A stretch of DNA of 25,000 bases, taken from contig CAUYUJ010019351.1 in NCBI GenBank assembly GCA_963575745.1, positions 20,001-45,000 of the forward strand, written 5' to 3'. Shown here piece by piece: positions 9,217-19,113 of the stretch; positions within the stretch are counted from its first letter, which is position 1; each line of letters starts with the position of its first letter. The notes beneath the pieces were generated by a model. The model was not told where the DNA came from and made no database searches. It saw only the letters and a list, made by a program, of their open reading frames with translations. Origin of the DNA: Prorocentrum cordatum (taxonomy: Eukaryota; Sar; Dinophyceae; Prorocentrales; Prorocentraceae). A program made the translations under genes and the position numbers.

Positions 9217-9839
9217 CGCACATCCCGATCGAACACAAAGCCTGGTCCCATCATGGACGCGGATGAGAAATTAAACTGGGCGTCGCGTCGTGCACGGATG
9301 CAGCGCCGAATTTTTCGAGGTCGCGGAGTACTGTCAGCAAAAGGCCACAGATCAAGCCTCAATGACATAATCTCACACGGCCAAAAAGATGCAAGAGTCA
9401 GAATGTAAGGGGACCGATGTACGGTAAGAGTTGCTAGAGGGAGGTGCGAGGAAAAACGCGGAGAAGGGAGAAAAGAGAAGAGGAGAGCTCAAGGTTCGAT
9501 GATGCATATTCGATAGTCGAGGCCTGTCGTCGCTAAAGCTGGATTCCCTTTCGACCTGCTCACGATCGCGGCGGACCCAGCAGTAATGAGCCAGGGGTTG
9601 ACTATCGACCCAGGACTCCAGACGTCATGCGAACCCGAGGGGCCTTAAGAAACCCCAGGGCAAAGGCGACGGGGTATGCCAAACCAATCCCCGGGAGTCG
9701 ACTGAGACCTCCTCCGAGTACGCGCATCATGAGACAAGGCGTCGGATGGCGTCGCCACCAGGCACCCCAAGACGACTCTCTGGCAAGCCCCTGCTCAGAT
9801 CGGGTGGTCTCCGAGAAATCTTTCCGCCCTCCGAGGCTC
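9217..9839. other. No feature recognised
   Basis: About 620 bp of non-repetitive sequence. Only short open frames without recognisable domains cross it, and I see no RNA gene or RE/LE copy. Confidence 0.5.
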
Positions 9840-10016
9840 CCAGACATCCACATCCTCGTCCTGCTCCTGTTCCTGATCCTCGTCCTGGTCCTCCTCTTCC
9901 TCCACGTGCTCGTCGCCCTCGTCCTCATCTCCTCGTTGTCTTCATCCTCGTCCTCGTCCGCCTCCTCCTCGTCGTCCTCCTCCTCGTCGTCGTCGTCGTC
10001 CTCCTCCTCTACCAAC
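9840..10016 (+). repeat. Pyrimidine-rich (CTCGTC/CTCCTC) tract
   Basis: Imperfect repeats of CCTCGTC and TCCTCC. It has the reverse strand bias to the GGA tracts, and no RE could be found on either side, so I do not assign it to a cassette. Confidence 0.9.
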
Positions 10017-10123
10017 TCCTACTTCCCAGGCTCCCGCGATAATTGCAATACACCTATACGACCACTCTTCGGGTGATAAGGAGGTTGTGGGGGGAGAGGA
10101 GGGGGGAACCAACATCTGACTCA

Positions 10124-10789
10124 ATCGATCTCACTGTCGATCTCACTCAACTGGACACCACGGGACACCACAGGACACTTGCCAGTCTCATTTTCGATCT
10201 CACTCAACGGGACACCACGGGACACCACCAGCCACCACGGGCCACCACAGGACACCACGGGACACCGCGGAACACCAATCGATCTCACTATCAGTCTCAC
10301 TTTCGATCTCACTCAACGGGACACCATAGGACACCACGGGACTCCACATCAATCTCACTATCGATCTCACTATCGATCTCACGCAACGGGACACCAGGGG
10401 ACACCTGTCGATATCACCATCGATCTCACTCAACGGGACACCACGGGACACCTTGGAGCACCACATCGATCTCACTATCACTAAACGGGACACCACGGGA
10501 CACTTGTCGATCTCACTATCGATCTCACTATCGATCTCACTCAACGGGACACCACGGGACACCTTGGAGCACCACATCGATCTCACTATCGATATCCCTA
10601 TCGATCTCGCTATCGATCTCACCCAACTGGACACCACGGGACACCAGGGGAGACCTGTCGATCTCACTATCGATCTCACTATCAATCTCTCCCAACTGGA
10701 CACCACGGGACACCACGGAACACCATGGGACACCGGACACCACGGGACACCACGGGACACCACGGGACACCGCGGGACACCGCTATGCC
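10124..10789 (+). repeat. Compound minisatellite: 12-bp TATCGATCTCAC and 10-bp GGGACACCAC
   Basis: Blocks of TATCGATCTCAC (1-4 tandem copies) alternate with CAACGGGACACCACGGGACA blocks. The last part is almost pure GGGACACCAC. The frame stays open for up to 265 residues, but the products are low-complexity repeats and I do not call a gene. Confidence 0.92.
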
Positions 10790-11172
10790 ACCGCCCGAAG
10801 GACGGATGGGGGAGAATCATTTGTCTTGACTTCGCCCTAGCAACGGCGGACACCACGGGACACCACGGGACACCGCGGAACACCGCTTGGGCCACCGCCG
10901 GACGGACGGACTGACGGGGGACAATCATTTGTCTTGACTTCGCCCTAACAACGGCGGACACCACGGCACACCACGGGACACCGCGGGACACCGCCAGACC
11001 ACCGCCGGACGGACGGACGGACGGGGGACAATCATTGTCTTGACTTCGCCCTAGCAGCGGCGGACACCACGGGACACCACGGGACACCACGGGTCTCCGC
11101 TAGGGCCACCGCCGGACGGACGGACGGACGGGGGAGAATCATTTGTCTTGATTTCGCCCTAGCAGCGGCGGG
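10790..11172 (+). repeat. 107-bp tandem repeat, about 3.5 units
   Basis: The landmark ATCAT followed by GTCTTGA starts at 10816, 10924, 11031 and 11138 (spacing 108, 107, 107). Each unit has CGCCCTAGCAGCGGCGGACA, a run of GGGACACCAC inherited from the preceding minisatellite, and CCACCGCCGGACGGACGG. It is a higher-order repeat built on the simpler one beside it. Confidence 0.92.
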
Positions 11173-11289
11173 TTCATTCCTCTCGCGCGCCCACGCAACT
11201 TCGCCTCGCCCGCACGCACGACACGAACGAAACGAAACGATTTCCCGGTTGGGAGTCTCCGTTTCACTGCGATCTCACCCCCCAGCCTC

Positions 11290-12065
11290 CGATGCCCAGG
11301 TAGCAGCCCCCCTGGAGCCACGATGTCTTGTCTGGATGTACGTGGCACTCCACTCCGCTGGTCCGCTGAATGGCACAAGAGCCCGCGAGAGTGGCGACAG
11401 TTGCGCAGAACAAGGCTGAGCGAGGTCTCGACCAAGTCTGCGTGACACCCCACTCCGCTGGACCTCCCAGGAGCCTGCGGACGTACCAACAGTTGCGTAG
11501 TTCAGTCCCCGAGGGAGCCGCGAGATCTGGGCGAGGCCTGCGTGACACCCCACTCCGCTCGACCTCCCAGGAGCCCACGAACTCGGCATCAATTGCGCCG
11601 TTCGCAGCCCCCAGGAAGCCGCGAGGCCTGGGCGAGGTCTGCGTGACATCCCACTCCGCTGGACCTCCCAGGAGCACACGAAACGAAAGTGGACAATTGC
11701 GCAGTTCGCAGCCCCCTGGGAGCCACGAGAGTGGAGACACGTGCACAGTTCGCCGCCCCCGACGGAGCCGCGAGGTCTCGGCGAGGTCTGCGTGACGCCC
11801 CAATCCGCTCGACCTCCGAGGAACCCACGGACGTAACGACAATTGCGCAGTTCGCAATCCTCAAGGAGCTGCGAGGTCTCGGCGAGATCTGCGTGGCACC
11901 CCCACTCCGCCGGACTTCCCAAGAGCCTACGAACCTGGTATCAATTAAATACGCAATTTTCAGCCCGCCGCGAGGTGTCGGCGAGGTCTGCGTGAAACCC
12001 CACCCCGCTGGACCTCCCAATAAGTAACGACAATTGCGCAAGTCGCAACCCCCCAAGGGAGCCGC
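11290..12065 (+). repeat. Type-2 tandem array, about 100-111-bp period
   Basis: About seven units; GCGAGGTCTGCGTG-like landmarks recur near 11420, 11531, 11632, 11781, 11881 and 11981. Each unit carries ACTCCGCTGGACCTCCCAGG, AGCCCACGAACGTAACGACA, ATTGCGCAGTTCGCAGCCCC and GCCGCGAGG. CTGGACCTCCCAGGAGCCCA with CGAAC resembles the type-1 core (GTGGAGCTCCCTATGGGGCC then ACGAAC), so the two unit types are probably related. It runs directly into a GGA tract. Confidence 0.9.
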
Positions 12066-12306
12066 GAGGAGGAAGAGGAATAGGAAGAGGAAGAGGAGGA
12101 GGAGGAGGGGGAGGAGGCGGAGAAGGAAGAGGTGGAGGAGGAGGAGGAGGAGGAGGAGGAGGAGGAGGAGGAGGAGGAGGAGGAGAGGGAGAGGGAGGAG
12201 GAGGGAGGAGGAGAGGAGGAGGAGGAGGAGGAGGAGGAGGAGGAGGAGGAGGGAGGAGGAGGAGGAGGAGGAGGAGGAGGAGGAGGAGGAGGAGGAGGAG
12301 GAGGAG
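12066..12306 (+). repeat. Long GGA-rich microsatellite
   Basis: About 240 bp of GGA with GGAA, GGGA and GGC interruptions, the longest purine tract in the window. It follows the type-2 array. Confidence 0.97.
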
Positions 12307-12338
12307 TGTAAACCCAAGAATCATCAACGATGTTGGAG
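12307..12338 (+). repeat. Possible degenerate RE motif
   Basis: AAACCCAAG, about 15 nt, then GTTGGAGT, in the place where an RE is expected after a purine tract. Only the CCCAA...TTGG arms and the location support it; the CTTCAAAACGA part is absent. Confidence 0.35.
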
Positions 12339-12339
12339 T

Positions 12340-12650
12340 AAACCCTCCCTCCAAGCTCCCTCTTCATAGGCCCCTACGAAGGTTCATTTCCATTGGTGGA
12401 ACTGCCTCGTTGGAAAACACCCGTTTGAAGACCCTGAAGCATGCCGAAACATTGTTCTCGGGATTCCAAAGCCACGGATCAACCTGACTGTTGCGTCTTG
12501 ACGATCTAGAACCGTGCCATAACGCCATTCCTATGACTTCAACACAAAGAATCAACGTAACTGTTGCGCCCGCGTAATCCTGAATCCTTCTAAAACACAT
12601 TGTCTGGTACGTTGATGATGGGAATCCGTATTTTTCAAAGTTTTTGAAAC
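12340..12650. other. No gene recognised; AT-richer spacer
   Basis: Contains two short related segments, ATCAACCTGACTGTTGCG near 12479 and ATCAACGTAACTGTTGCG near 12550, but otherwise nothing I recognise. Confidence 0.5.
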
Positions 12651-12985
12651 GAATGTGCGCCGTGCTAAGGCGAGAGCCACATTTTGAAAACCACTCGCCC
12701 TCAATCCCTGAAGCTCTTGCAAAATAAAAATACGAATGTGCGCCGGGCTAAGGCGAGAGCCACATGTTGAAAACCACCCGCCCTCAATCCGCAAACCTTT
12801 TGCAAATTAAAAAACGAATGTGCGCCGCGCCAAGGCGATAACCACATTTTGAAAACGACCCGCCCTCAATCCGTAAAACTTCTGCCAATGTTTGAAGCGA
12901 ATGTGCACCGCGTTGTGGCGAGAGCCGCAGTTTGAAAACCACCCGCCCTCCAGCTGTGAAGCTGCTGCCACTTTGCGAGCTTCAG
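12651..12985 (+). repeat. Type-3 tandem repeat, 83-bp period, four units
   Basis: GAATGTGCGCC-like starts at 12651, 12734, 12816 and 12899 (spacing 83, 82, 83). Units contain AAGGCGAGAGCCACATTTTG, AAAACCACCCGCCCTC and, in the first two, an A-rich end (AAAATAAAAATAC). The unit does not show the GGAGCTCC core of type 1. Confidence 0.95.
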
Positions 12986-13087
12986 GATCATAAATGGGGA
13001 GGACGTCTCTGGCGAAACGCCCGGCCCGCCCCAAAAACTGGCCTCGGGGTGCGACATGGAGAGGTTATCTGTAAGGACAAGGAATGG

Positions 13088-13205
13088 AGTATGAGGAGGA
13101 TGAGGAGGATGAGGAGAAGGAGGAGGAGGAGCAGGAGGATGAGGATGAGGAGGCAGGGCGAGGCAGGAGCAGGAGGATGAGGAGGAGGGCAGGAGGAGCG
13201 AGGCG
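13088..13205 (+). repeat. Mixed GGA/GAT purine tract
   Basis: Imperfect GAGGAT, GAGGAG and GCAGGA repeats. It contains both trinucleotides seen singly in other cassettes, so GGA and GAT tracts may interconvert. Confidence 0.92.
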
Positions 13206-13217
13206 GGATGAAGGTTC

Positions 13218-13264
13218 GCGCAAGCAGTGCTGTATTCAAACCAAGCGTCAAATCAAGGAAGTAT
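13218..13264 (+). repeat. Probable degenerate RE motif
   Basis: GTGCTGTATTCAAACCAAGC and, at its end, GTATTGGGAAT line up with GCGCTGTCTCTTCAAAACGA and GGTTGGGAAC of intact RE copies; the middle is diverged by several changes and a deletion. It follows a purine tract, as the others do. The 220 bp after it (to 13486) hold nothing I recognise. Confidence 0.5.
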
Positions 13265-13486
13265 TGGGAATCCATCCCAATACATGTTCGCCTCATCTTT
13301 ACTGCTAATGCACTCTAGAGCTAGTGTTGTCATATTTCCCCAATTGAGCGCGCAATCGGTAATCACAAACCGTGATTTTGCAATCGCCCAGTGCAACAAT
13401 TATACACATTCCACATGCGCGCACACATGTCGAGCCCATGCCAAACACAATGGTTCGGCTAACATTTCACCATCCATACATCATTA

Positions 13487-13537
13487 TCCTGGCGACGGCA
13501 CCAAACATATGAAGCTGCGGGTGCCGCGAGGCAAGTG
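13487..13537 (+). repeat. LE motif, copy of cassette 2
   Basis: TCCTGGCGACGGCACC, AACATATGAAGCTGCGGGTG, CCGCGAGGC. It matches the LE copies at 23476 and 17356-17413 (reversed), which share CTGRCGAAGGACCC, ATG, AGYTGYGAG and CCGC at the same spacing. The array begins about 14 bp further on, after an A-run. Confidence 0.75.
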
Positions 13538-13550
13538 AGAAAAAAAAAAG

Positions 13551-15561
13551 GAGGAGGAGTGAGGGGTGTGCCGACATGGGGCGGGTGCGCCATGCGGACC
13601 CTGCCACTCGGGCCTTGGATGGAGCTCCCTATGGGGCCACGGTACGTGTGAAGTGTGTGCCGGATAGGGTACAAGTACGCCATGCGGACTGTGCCACTGG
13701 GTCCTTGGGTGGAGCCCCCTATGGGGCCACGAAACGTGTGAGGGGTGGGGTGTGCCGAGTCGGGTACGCCGTGCTGACCCTGCCGCTGAGGCCTTCGGTG
13801 GAGCTCCTTGTGGGGCCACGGTAAATGTTAGGGGTGTGCCGAATCGGACGCGGGTACACCATTCGGACCCTGCCCCTGGGGCCTTCGGTGGAGCTCCCTT
13901 CGGGGCCGCGAAACGTGTGCGAGGTGTGCTGGATAGGGTGCGGGTGCGCCTTGCAGACCCTGCCGTCGGGGCCTTCTGTGGACCTCCCTATGTGTCCACG
14001 AAACGCGTGAGGGGTGTGCCGAATCGGGACCGGGTACGGCGTGCGGGCCCTCCCACTGGGGCCTTCGGTGGGGCTCCCTGTGGGGCAACGAAACGTGTGC
14101 GGTGTGTGCTGACTCGGGCGCGGGTGCGCCATGCGGACGCGGCCACTTGGGCCTACGGTGGAGCTCCCAATGGGACCACGACAACTTGTAAGGGGTGTGC
14201 CGAATCGGATGCGGGTGTGCCATGCGGACCCTGCCGCTGGGGTCTTTGGTGGACCCCCCCTGTGGGTCCACGAAGCGTGTGAGGGGTGTGCCGAGTCGGG
14301 TGCGGGTACGCCATGCTGACCCTGCCGCTGGAGCTTTCGGTGGGGCTCCCTGTGGGGCCACGAAGCGTGTGAGGGGTGTGCCGAGTCGGGTGCGGCTACG
14401 CCCTCTATGGGGCCACGAAACGTGTGAGGGGTTTGCTGAATCGGGTGTGGGTGTGCCATGCGGACCCTACCGCTGGGGCCTGCGGGGGAGCTCCCTATGG
14501 GGGTCTGAAGCGTGTGAGGGGTGTGCCGAGTCGGGTGCGGCTACGCCCTCTATGGGGCCTCGACTCGTGCGAGAGGTGTACTGAATCGGATGCGGGTGCG
14601 CCATGCTGACCCCGCCACTGGTGCCTTCGGTGGAGCTCCCCATGTGGCCACGAAGCGTGTGAGGGGTGTTCCGGATAGGGCGCGGGTGCGCCATGCTGAC
14701 CCTGTCGCTGGGGCCGTTGGTGGAGCCCCTTTATGGGGCCACGAAACGCGTGAGGGGTGTGCCGAATCGGGAACGGGTACGCCACTTGTGGGGCCACGGG
14801 AGATGTCAGGGGTGTGCCCAATCGGATGCAGGTGCGCCATGCGGACGCTGCCGCTGGGGCCTTCGGTGGAACTCCCTTCGGGTCCACGAAACGCGTGAGG
14901 GGTGTGCCGAGTCGGGTGCGGGTGCCCCATGCGGACCCTGCGCTGGGGCCTTCGGTGGAGCTCCCTATGGGGCCACGCAAAATGTCAGGCATGTGCCCAA
15001 TCGGGTGCGGGTGCGCCATGCGGACCCTCCCGCTGGGGCCTTCGGTGGAGCTCCCCGTGGGGCCACGAAGCGTGCGAAGGGTGTGCCGAGTCGCATGCGG
15101 GTGCGCCATGCGGACCCTGCCGCTGGGGCCTTCGGTAGAGCTCCCTGTGGGGCCACGAAGTTTGTGAGGAGTGTGCCGGATCGGGCGCATGCGCCATGCG
15201 GACCGTGCCGCTGGGGCCTTCGGTGGAGCTCTGTATGGGGCATGGGGCCACGAAACGTGTGATGGGTGTTCTGGATAGGGTGCGGGTGCGCCATGCGGAC
15301 CCTGCTGCTGGGGCCTTCGGTGGAGCGCACTATATGTGGCCAAAAGACGTGTGATGGGTGTGTTGAATTGTGCGCGGGTGCGCCATGCGGACCCAGCCGC
15401 TCGGGCCTTCAATGGAGCTCCCTATGTTGTCACGAAGCTTGTGAGGGATGTGCCGAGTCGGGTGCGGGTGCGCCATGCTGACCTTGCAGCTGGGGCCTTC
15501 GGTGGAGCTCCGTATGGGGGTCCGAAACGCGTGAGGGGTGTGCTGACTCGGATTCGGGTAC
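13551..15561 (+). repeat. Type-1 tandem array, 90-bp period (array 2)
   Basis: About 22 units; landmarks CATGCGGACC and variants recur at 13591, 13681, 13771, 13860, 13950, 14040, 14130 and 14221. Later units carry internal deletions, for example CTACGCCCTCTATGG near 14398 and 14540, which fuse two units. Core TTCGGTGGAGCTCCCTATGG then GGCCACGAAACGTGTGAGG. A 90-bp period keeps frames open, which explains the open frames of over 100 residues here; no start, codon pattern or conserved domain supports coding. Confidence 0.95.
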
Positions 15562-15646
15562 GCATGATGGTGATGAGGTGAGGGCGTATGCAAACCAGAA
15601 GCACGGATGAGAGGAATGAGGAGACGAGGAGCAAGGAAAGGAAAGA
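15562..15646 (+). repeat. Degenerate GAT/GGA purine tract
   Basis: GCATGATGGTGATGAGGTGA and later GATGAGAGGAATGAGGAGAC look like an eroded trinucleotide tract in the usual place between array and RE. Confidence 0.6.
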
Positions 15647-15700
15647 ACGCGGGGCGCTGTCTCTTCAAAACGAAGACCCAACACCACATGATGGTTGGGA
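15647..15700 (+). repeat. RE motif, cassette 2
   Basis: ACGCGGGGCGCTGTCTCTTC, AAAACGAAGA, then CCCAAC, an 11-nt loop and GTTGGGA. It is one half of a head-to-head pair: the next RE lies 86 bp away in the opposite orientation. Confidence 0.92.
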
Positions 15701-15786
15701 CAAAAAGAACTTAGGCGTTGCATCCACCATTTTGCAAACTTCGTGCCCGCGCGGTCTTGCTCAAACCACGGGAAAGTCATTTCATT

Positions 15787-15840
15787 TCCAACCATCCTGT
15801 GGTGTTGGGTCCTCGTTTTGAACAAACAGCGCCCGCGTCC
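15787..15840 (-). repeat. RE motif, cassette 3 (reversed)
   Basis: On the plus strand it reads TCCAACCATCCTGTGGTGTT, GGGTCCTCGTTTTGAACAAA, CAGCGCCCGCGTCC, the reverse complement of the other RE copies. One outer base of the dyad is lost (CCAAC instead of CCCAAC). Confidence 0.92.
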
Positions 15841-15870
15841 TTCCTCCCGCTGCCCCCCCTCCCTCTCCCC

Positions 15871-15934
15871 ATCATCAGCCTCACCGTCACCGCGTCACCG
15901 TCACCATCACCATCGTCATCATCATCATTATCAG

Positions 15935-15990
<56 letters not shown>

Positions 15991-16016
15991 CCATCACCAT
16001 CACCATCATCATCAGT
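15871..16016 (-). repeat. (ATC)n / (GAT)n microsatellite of cassette 3
   Basis: CAT repeats with CAC interruptions on the plus strand, meaning GAT in the orientation of the cassette. It lies between RE and array as in the other cassettes. Confidence 0.96.
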
Positions 16017-17355
16017 TCGGCACACCCCTCACACGGTTCGTGGCCCCATAGGGAGCTCCACCGGACGCCCCAGTTGCTGCGTCCTCATGCGTCACCGCCA
16101 CCCATTACGGAACACCCCTCACACGGTTCGTGGCCCCACAGGGAACCCCACCGAAGGCCCCAGTGGCTGCGTCCTCATGCGTCACCGCCACCCATTACGG
16201 CACCCTCCTCACACGGTTCGTGGCCCCATAGGGAGCTCCACCGAAGGCCCCAATGGCTGCGTCCGCATGCGTCACCGCCACCCAATTCGGCACACCCTTC
16301 ACACGGTTCGTGGCCCCATAGGGAGCTCCACCGCACGCCCCTGTGGTTGCGTCCTCACGCGTCACCGCCATCCATTACGGGACACCCCTCACACGGTTCG
16401 TGGCCCCATAGGGAGCTCCACCGAAGGCCCCGGTGGCTGCGTACGCCTGCGTCACCGCCACCCATTACGGCACACCCCTCACACGTGCCGTGGCCCCATA
16501 GGGAGCTTCACCGAAGGCCCAAGTGGCTGCGTCCGCATGCGTCACCGCCACCCAGGACAGCGTTTCGCGGCCCCATTGGGAGCTCCACCGAAGGCTCCAG
16601 TGGCAGTGTTTGTATGCGTCACCGCCACCCAAGACAACGTTTAATGGCCCCATAGGGAGCTCCACCGAAGGCTTCAGTGGCCGGGTCCGCATGCGTCGCC
16701 GCCACCCAGGACAGCCTCTCGTGGCCCCTTAGGGAGCTCCACCGACGGCTCCAGTGGCAGGGTCCGCATGCGTCACCGCCACCCAAGGCAGCGCTTCGTG
16801 GCCCCATGGGGAGCTCCACCGAAGGCTCCAGTGGCAGTGTCCGCATGCGTCACCGCCACCCAGGACAGCGTTTCGGGGCTCCATAGGGCAACTCCACCGA
16901 AGGCTCCAGTGGCAGTGTCCGCATGCGTCACCGCCACCCAAGGCAGCGTTTCGTGGCCCCATAGGCAGCTCCACCGAAGGCTCCAGTGTCAGGGTCCGCA
17001 TGCGTCACCGCCACCCAGGACAACGTTTCGTGGCCCCATAGGGAGCTCTGCCCGTATGCGTCACCGCCACCCAGGACAGCGCTTAATGGCCCCTATAGGG
17101 CAGCTCCACCGAAGGCTCCAGTGGCAGTGTCCGCATGCGTCACCGCCACCCAAGGCAGCGCTTCGTGGCCCCATAGGGAGCTCCACCGAAGGCTCCAGTG
17201 GCAGTGTCCGCATGCGTCACCGCCACCCAGGACAGCGTTTCGGGGCCCCATAGGCAGCTCCACCGAAGGCTCCAGTGGCAGGGTCCGCATGCGTCCGCGC
17301 CACCGATTTCGGCGCACCCCTCGCACGCTTCGGTTCCCCATAAGGGGGCTCCACC
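16017..17355 (-). repeat. Type-1 tandem array, 90-bp then 77-bp period (array 3)
   Basis: ACACGGTTCG recurs at 16031, 16121, 16211, 16301, 16391 and 16481 (exactly 90 bp). From 16541 the GTCACCGCCACCCA landmark recurs at 16541, 16618, 16695, 16772, 16849, 16927, 17004, 17139, 17216 and 17293 (77 bp, with one shortened unit near 17060). The 77-bp units lack about 13 bp of the CGTGTGAGGGGTG segment. A partial 90-bp-like unit closes the array at about 17300-17355. Confidence 0.95.
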
Positions 17356-17413
17356 GAAAGCGCTACCCACAATGCGGCACTCGCAGCTACATATGGTTGG
17401 GTCCTTCGTCAGG
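17356..17413 (-). repeat. LE motif, cassette 3 (reversed)
   Basis: On the minus strand: CCTGACGAAGGACCC, AACCATATGTAGCTGCGAG, TGCCGCATTGTGG. Spacing to the array matches the LE of cassette 5. It holds CCCAACCAT, which also occurs at the RE but in the opposite orientation. Confidence 0.75.
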
Positions 17414-17445
17414 CTAATTTTCGCAATCTCGCCCAGAACCCGCAT

Positions 17446-17655
17446 TCGCCATCACTATTATCATCATCATCACCATCGTCATCATCATGATCATCAGCAG
17501 CATCATCATCAGCAGCAGCAGCAGCATTATCATCATCATCACCAGCAGCATTATCATCATCAGCAGCATTATCATCACCATTATCATCATCATCACCACC
17601 ATCATCATCATCATCATCACCATCATCATCGTTCGTATCATAATCACCATTGTAT
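17446..17655 (+). repeat. CAT/CAG microsatellite
   Basis: Mixed ATC and CAG repeats (CAGCAGCAGCAG near 17512). It lies just outside the LE of cassette 3 and is not followed by a type-1 array, so it seems independent. 17656-17904 shows no recognised feature apart from a CGCG-rich run near 17765. Confidence 0.93.
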
Positions 17656-17904
17656 TTTAGCACTCTCGTCACTTTATGTTAGCAGTCTCGCCACGCGATG
17701 CATCTGCGTTGACCTCGCGTGCGCCCACTGCGCGAAACCGTATCAGATCACAGGCGGTGTCGCACGCGCGCGCGCCTCCACGCGCGCGTCTGACTCCGTC
17801 CAAAACCATTGGTTCTCGACGGGGTTCGAAATGGAGCTCTTCAAACATTTATGAACCGCCACATGTTTCACGAACAACATCGGTCAAGTTTCCTGAGTTT
17901 CAGC

Positions 17905-18660
17905 GCCCGCGCACCTCTTCACCATCGCCCTCATCAACGCCACCGCATCGCCGCCGTTACCTTCATCGGCAATCGCCGCCATTGCCGCCGCCATCAATCA
18001 ATAACTTTCATCACCGACGCATGGCCGCCATTACCGTCACCGGCGTCACCGGCATCGGTGCCGTCATCGGCCTTGCTGTCGCCATCGCCATCATCATCGC
18101 CATCACCATCGCTACTATCATCATCGTTCCCGCCGTTGCCGACGTCAATCTGATATTGCACCTTCCCGAACCATCGAACCTCACTGAAGCGTCCGCGCGT
18201 CAGCGCGGCCTATGAGGCGCGCTGTGAAGTTCGCCTTAGTAAACGCCATCGCGGCCGCGTCGGCTGTGCCAAACCAGCTGACCGTTCTGCGCGCGAGCTT
18301 GCGCGCGCCAGCGCGGCCGCAGAGATGCACCAGCCAATGCCAAGCAATCATCGCAATCCCGGCTGCCTTGGTTTTGCAGTAGGAGTTGTGGGTGGGAGGG
18401 TGGGATGTTTGCGCGGACGTTGGAGTTGACAACTCACTAGTGGCGTTGGTGAGTCCTCAACAAAAGAACAACTAAGCAATGCCCCGTCCCTCTCCCGGGG
18501 TTATCGTCCCCCCCATATGACGTCGCAAATTACATATGATTCTGCCCCCTCGTTCACTTCCGATTTGACTTCGTACCATCCCAGCTGGGCCGTTTATCGC
18601 GGCCCCCTTTTCATCCCTGTCAACAATACAATGCGCGCGTACTCGTTCATCGAACAATAA
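17905..18660 (+). repeat. Duplicated segment X (copy without a cassette)
   Basis: Diverged direct repeat of X' (22905-24745). Shared landmarks in order are GCGC then CTTCACCATCGCCCTCATCA-like, CATCGGCAATCGCCGCC, GCCATCGCGGCCGCGTCGG, CTGACCG, GCGCGCCAGCGCGG, CAGAGATG, CAATCATCGCAATC, CAACTCACTAGTGGCG, then CGGGGTTATCGTCCCCC, TTCTGCCCC, CATCCCAGCTGGGCCGTT and ACAATGCG. No gene is recognised. Between CACTAGTGGCG and CGGGGTTATCG it has only about 50 bp, while X' has more than 1 kb. Confidence 0.88.
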
Positions 18661-18715
18661 TACTACCAGCCCTCTGGGCTGAGTGGTTTAACGGGTTGTC
18701 CTCAGTGCCCGGGGG

Positions 18716-18815
18716 AGCCCTATAGCCCTATAGCCCAACAGTCCAATAGCCCTATGACCCTACAACTCTATAGCCCTATAGCCCTATAGCTCAATAGCCC
18801 TATAGCCCCCTAGCC
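18716..18815 (+). repeat. CCCTATAG microsatellite, imperfect
   Basis: Repeats of AGCCCTATAGCCCTATAG with variants (CCAACAGTCC, CTATGACC). The motif differs from the TTTAGGG-type telomere repeat, so I do not read it as telomeric. Confidence 0.9.
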
Positions 18816-18992
18816 CTGATGTTTTTTTCTCCGGTATCATTAGTATACACCCCTCTCTCCCAGGCGACCAGCAGCCAACCAGGAACAATGCCGACCCTAT
18901 CCTATGCGCCCCACCCCCCAACCATCCCTGTCGAACAACAACACAAAGCACACTCTGCCTCTACATTCGAAGCCTCCGCAACCAACCCGATG

Positions 18993-19113
18993 CGGGTCCC
19001 CCCACCGTCCATGTCAAAAAACAATACAGCATTCACGCTGGGGCAATGTCTTGAGTCATGTTCGCGAGGCCCGCGGGCACTTTGTATTGTTTTTTGATCG
19101 TGACGGCGGGGGT
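18993..19113 (+). repeat. Inverted pair of the ACAATACA/TGTATTGT motif
   Basis: TCAAAAAACAATACA near 19014 and its exact complement TGTATTGTTTTTTGA near 19083 give a 15-bp perfect stem. It is flanked by CCGTCC and GACGG that extend it imperfectly, with a loop of about 55 nt. Confidence 0.8.

Larger units (their letters stand above)
13487..15700 (+). mobile_element. Composite cassette 2 (LE, 90-bp array, purine remnant, RE)
   Basis: The most complete cassette in plus orientation: LE at 13487, type-1 array, degenerate GAT/GGA tract and RE to 15700, about 2.2 kb. It encodes no protein that I recognise, so if it moves it must do so non-autonomously. The mobile status is inferred from the apparent empty sites of cassettes 4 and 5, not from this copy. 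Confidence 0.5.
15787..17413 (-). mobile_element. Composite cassette 3, reversed
   Basis: Read on the minus strand: LE (17413-17356), type-1 array of 77-bp then 90-bp units, GAT tract and RE ending at 15787. It is the same subfamily as cassette 4 at 20029-21471, with the same 77-then-90 order, the same GAT tract and the same extended right end (GGAAGGACGCGGGCGCTGT). About 1.63 kb, with no coding potential that I trust. Confidence 0.5.

Noticed and set aside
9840-10016. Pyrimidine tract as part of a reversed cassette
   Set aside because: No RE on the left and no type-1 or type-2 array on the right.
10043-11090. Open frames of 265 and 296 residues in the minisatellites
   Set aside because: Composed only of repeats of a few residues from 10- and 12-bp units; both strands open.
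15722-15740. Dinoflagellate spliced-leader relic (CCATTTTG at 15725)
   Set aside because: Only eight bases match; the GGCTCAAG part is missing.
18663-18716. tRNA-like segment GGGCTGAGTGGTTTAACGGG resembling an A box
   Set aside because: No B box, no cloverleaf arms and no acceptor stem; the sequence runs into the CCCTATAG microsatellite.
18716-18815. Interstitial telomere repeat
   Set aside because: The CCCTATAG unit differs from CCCTAAA and is imperfect.
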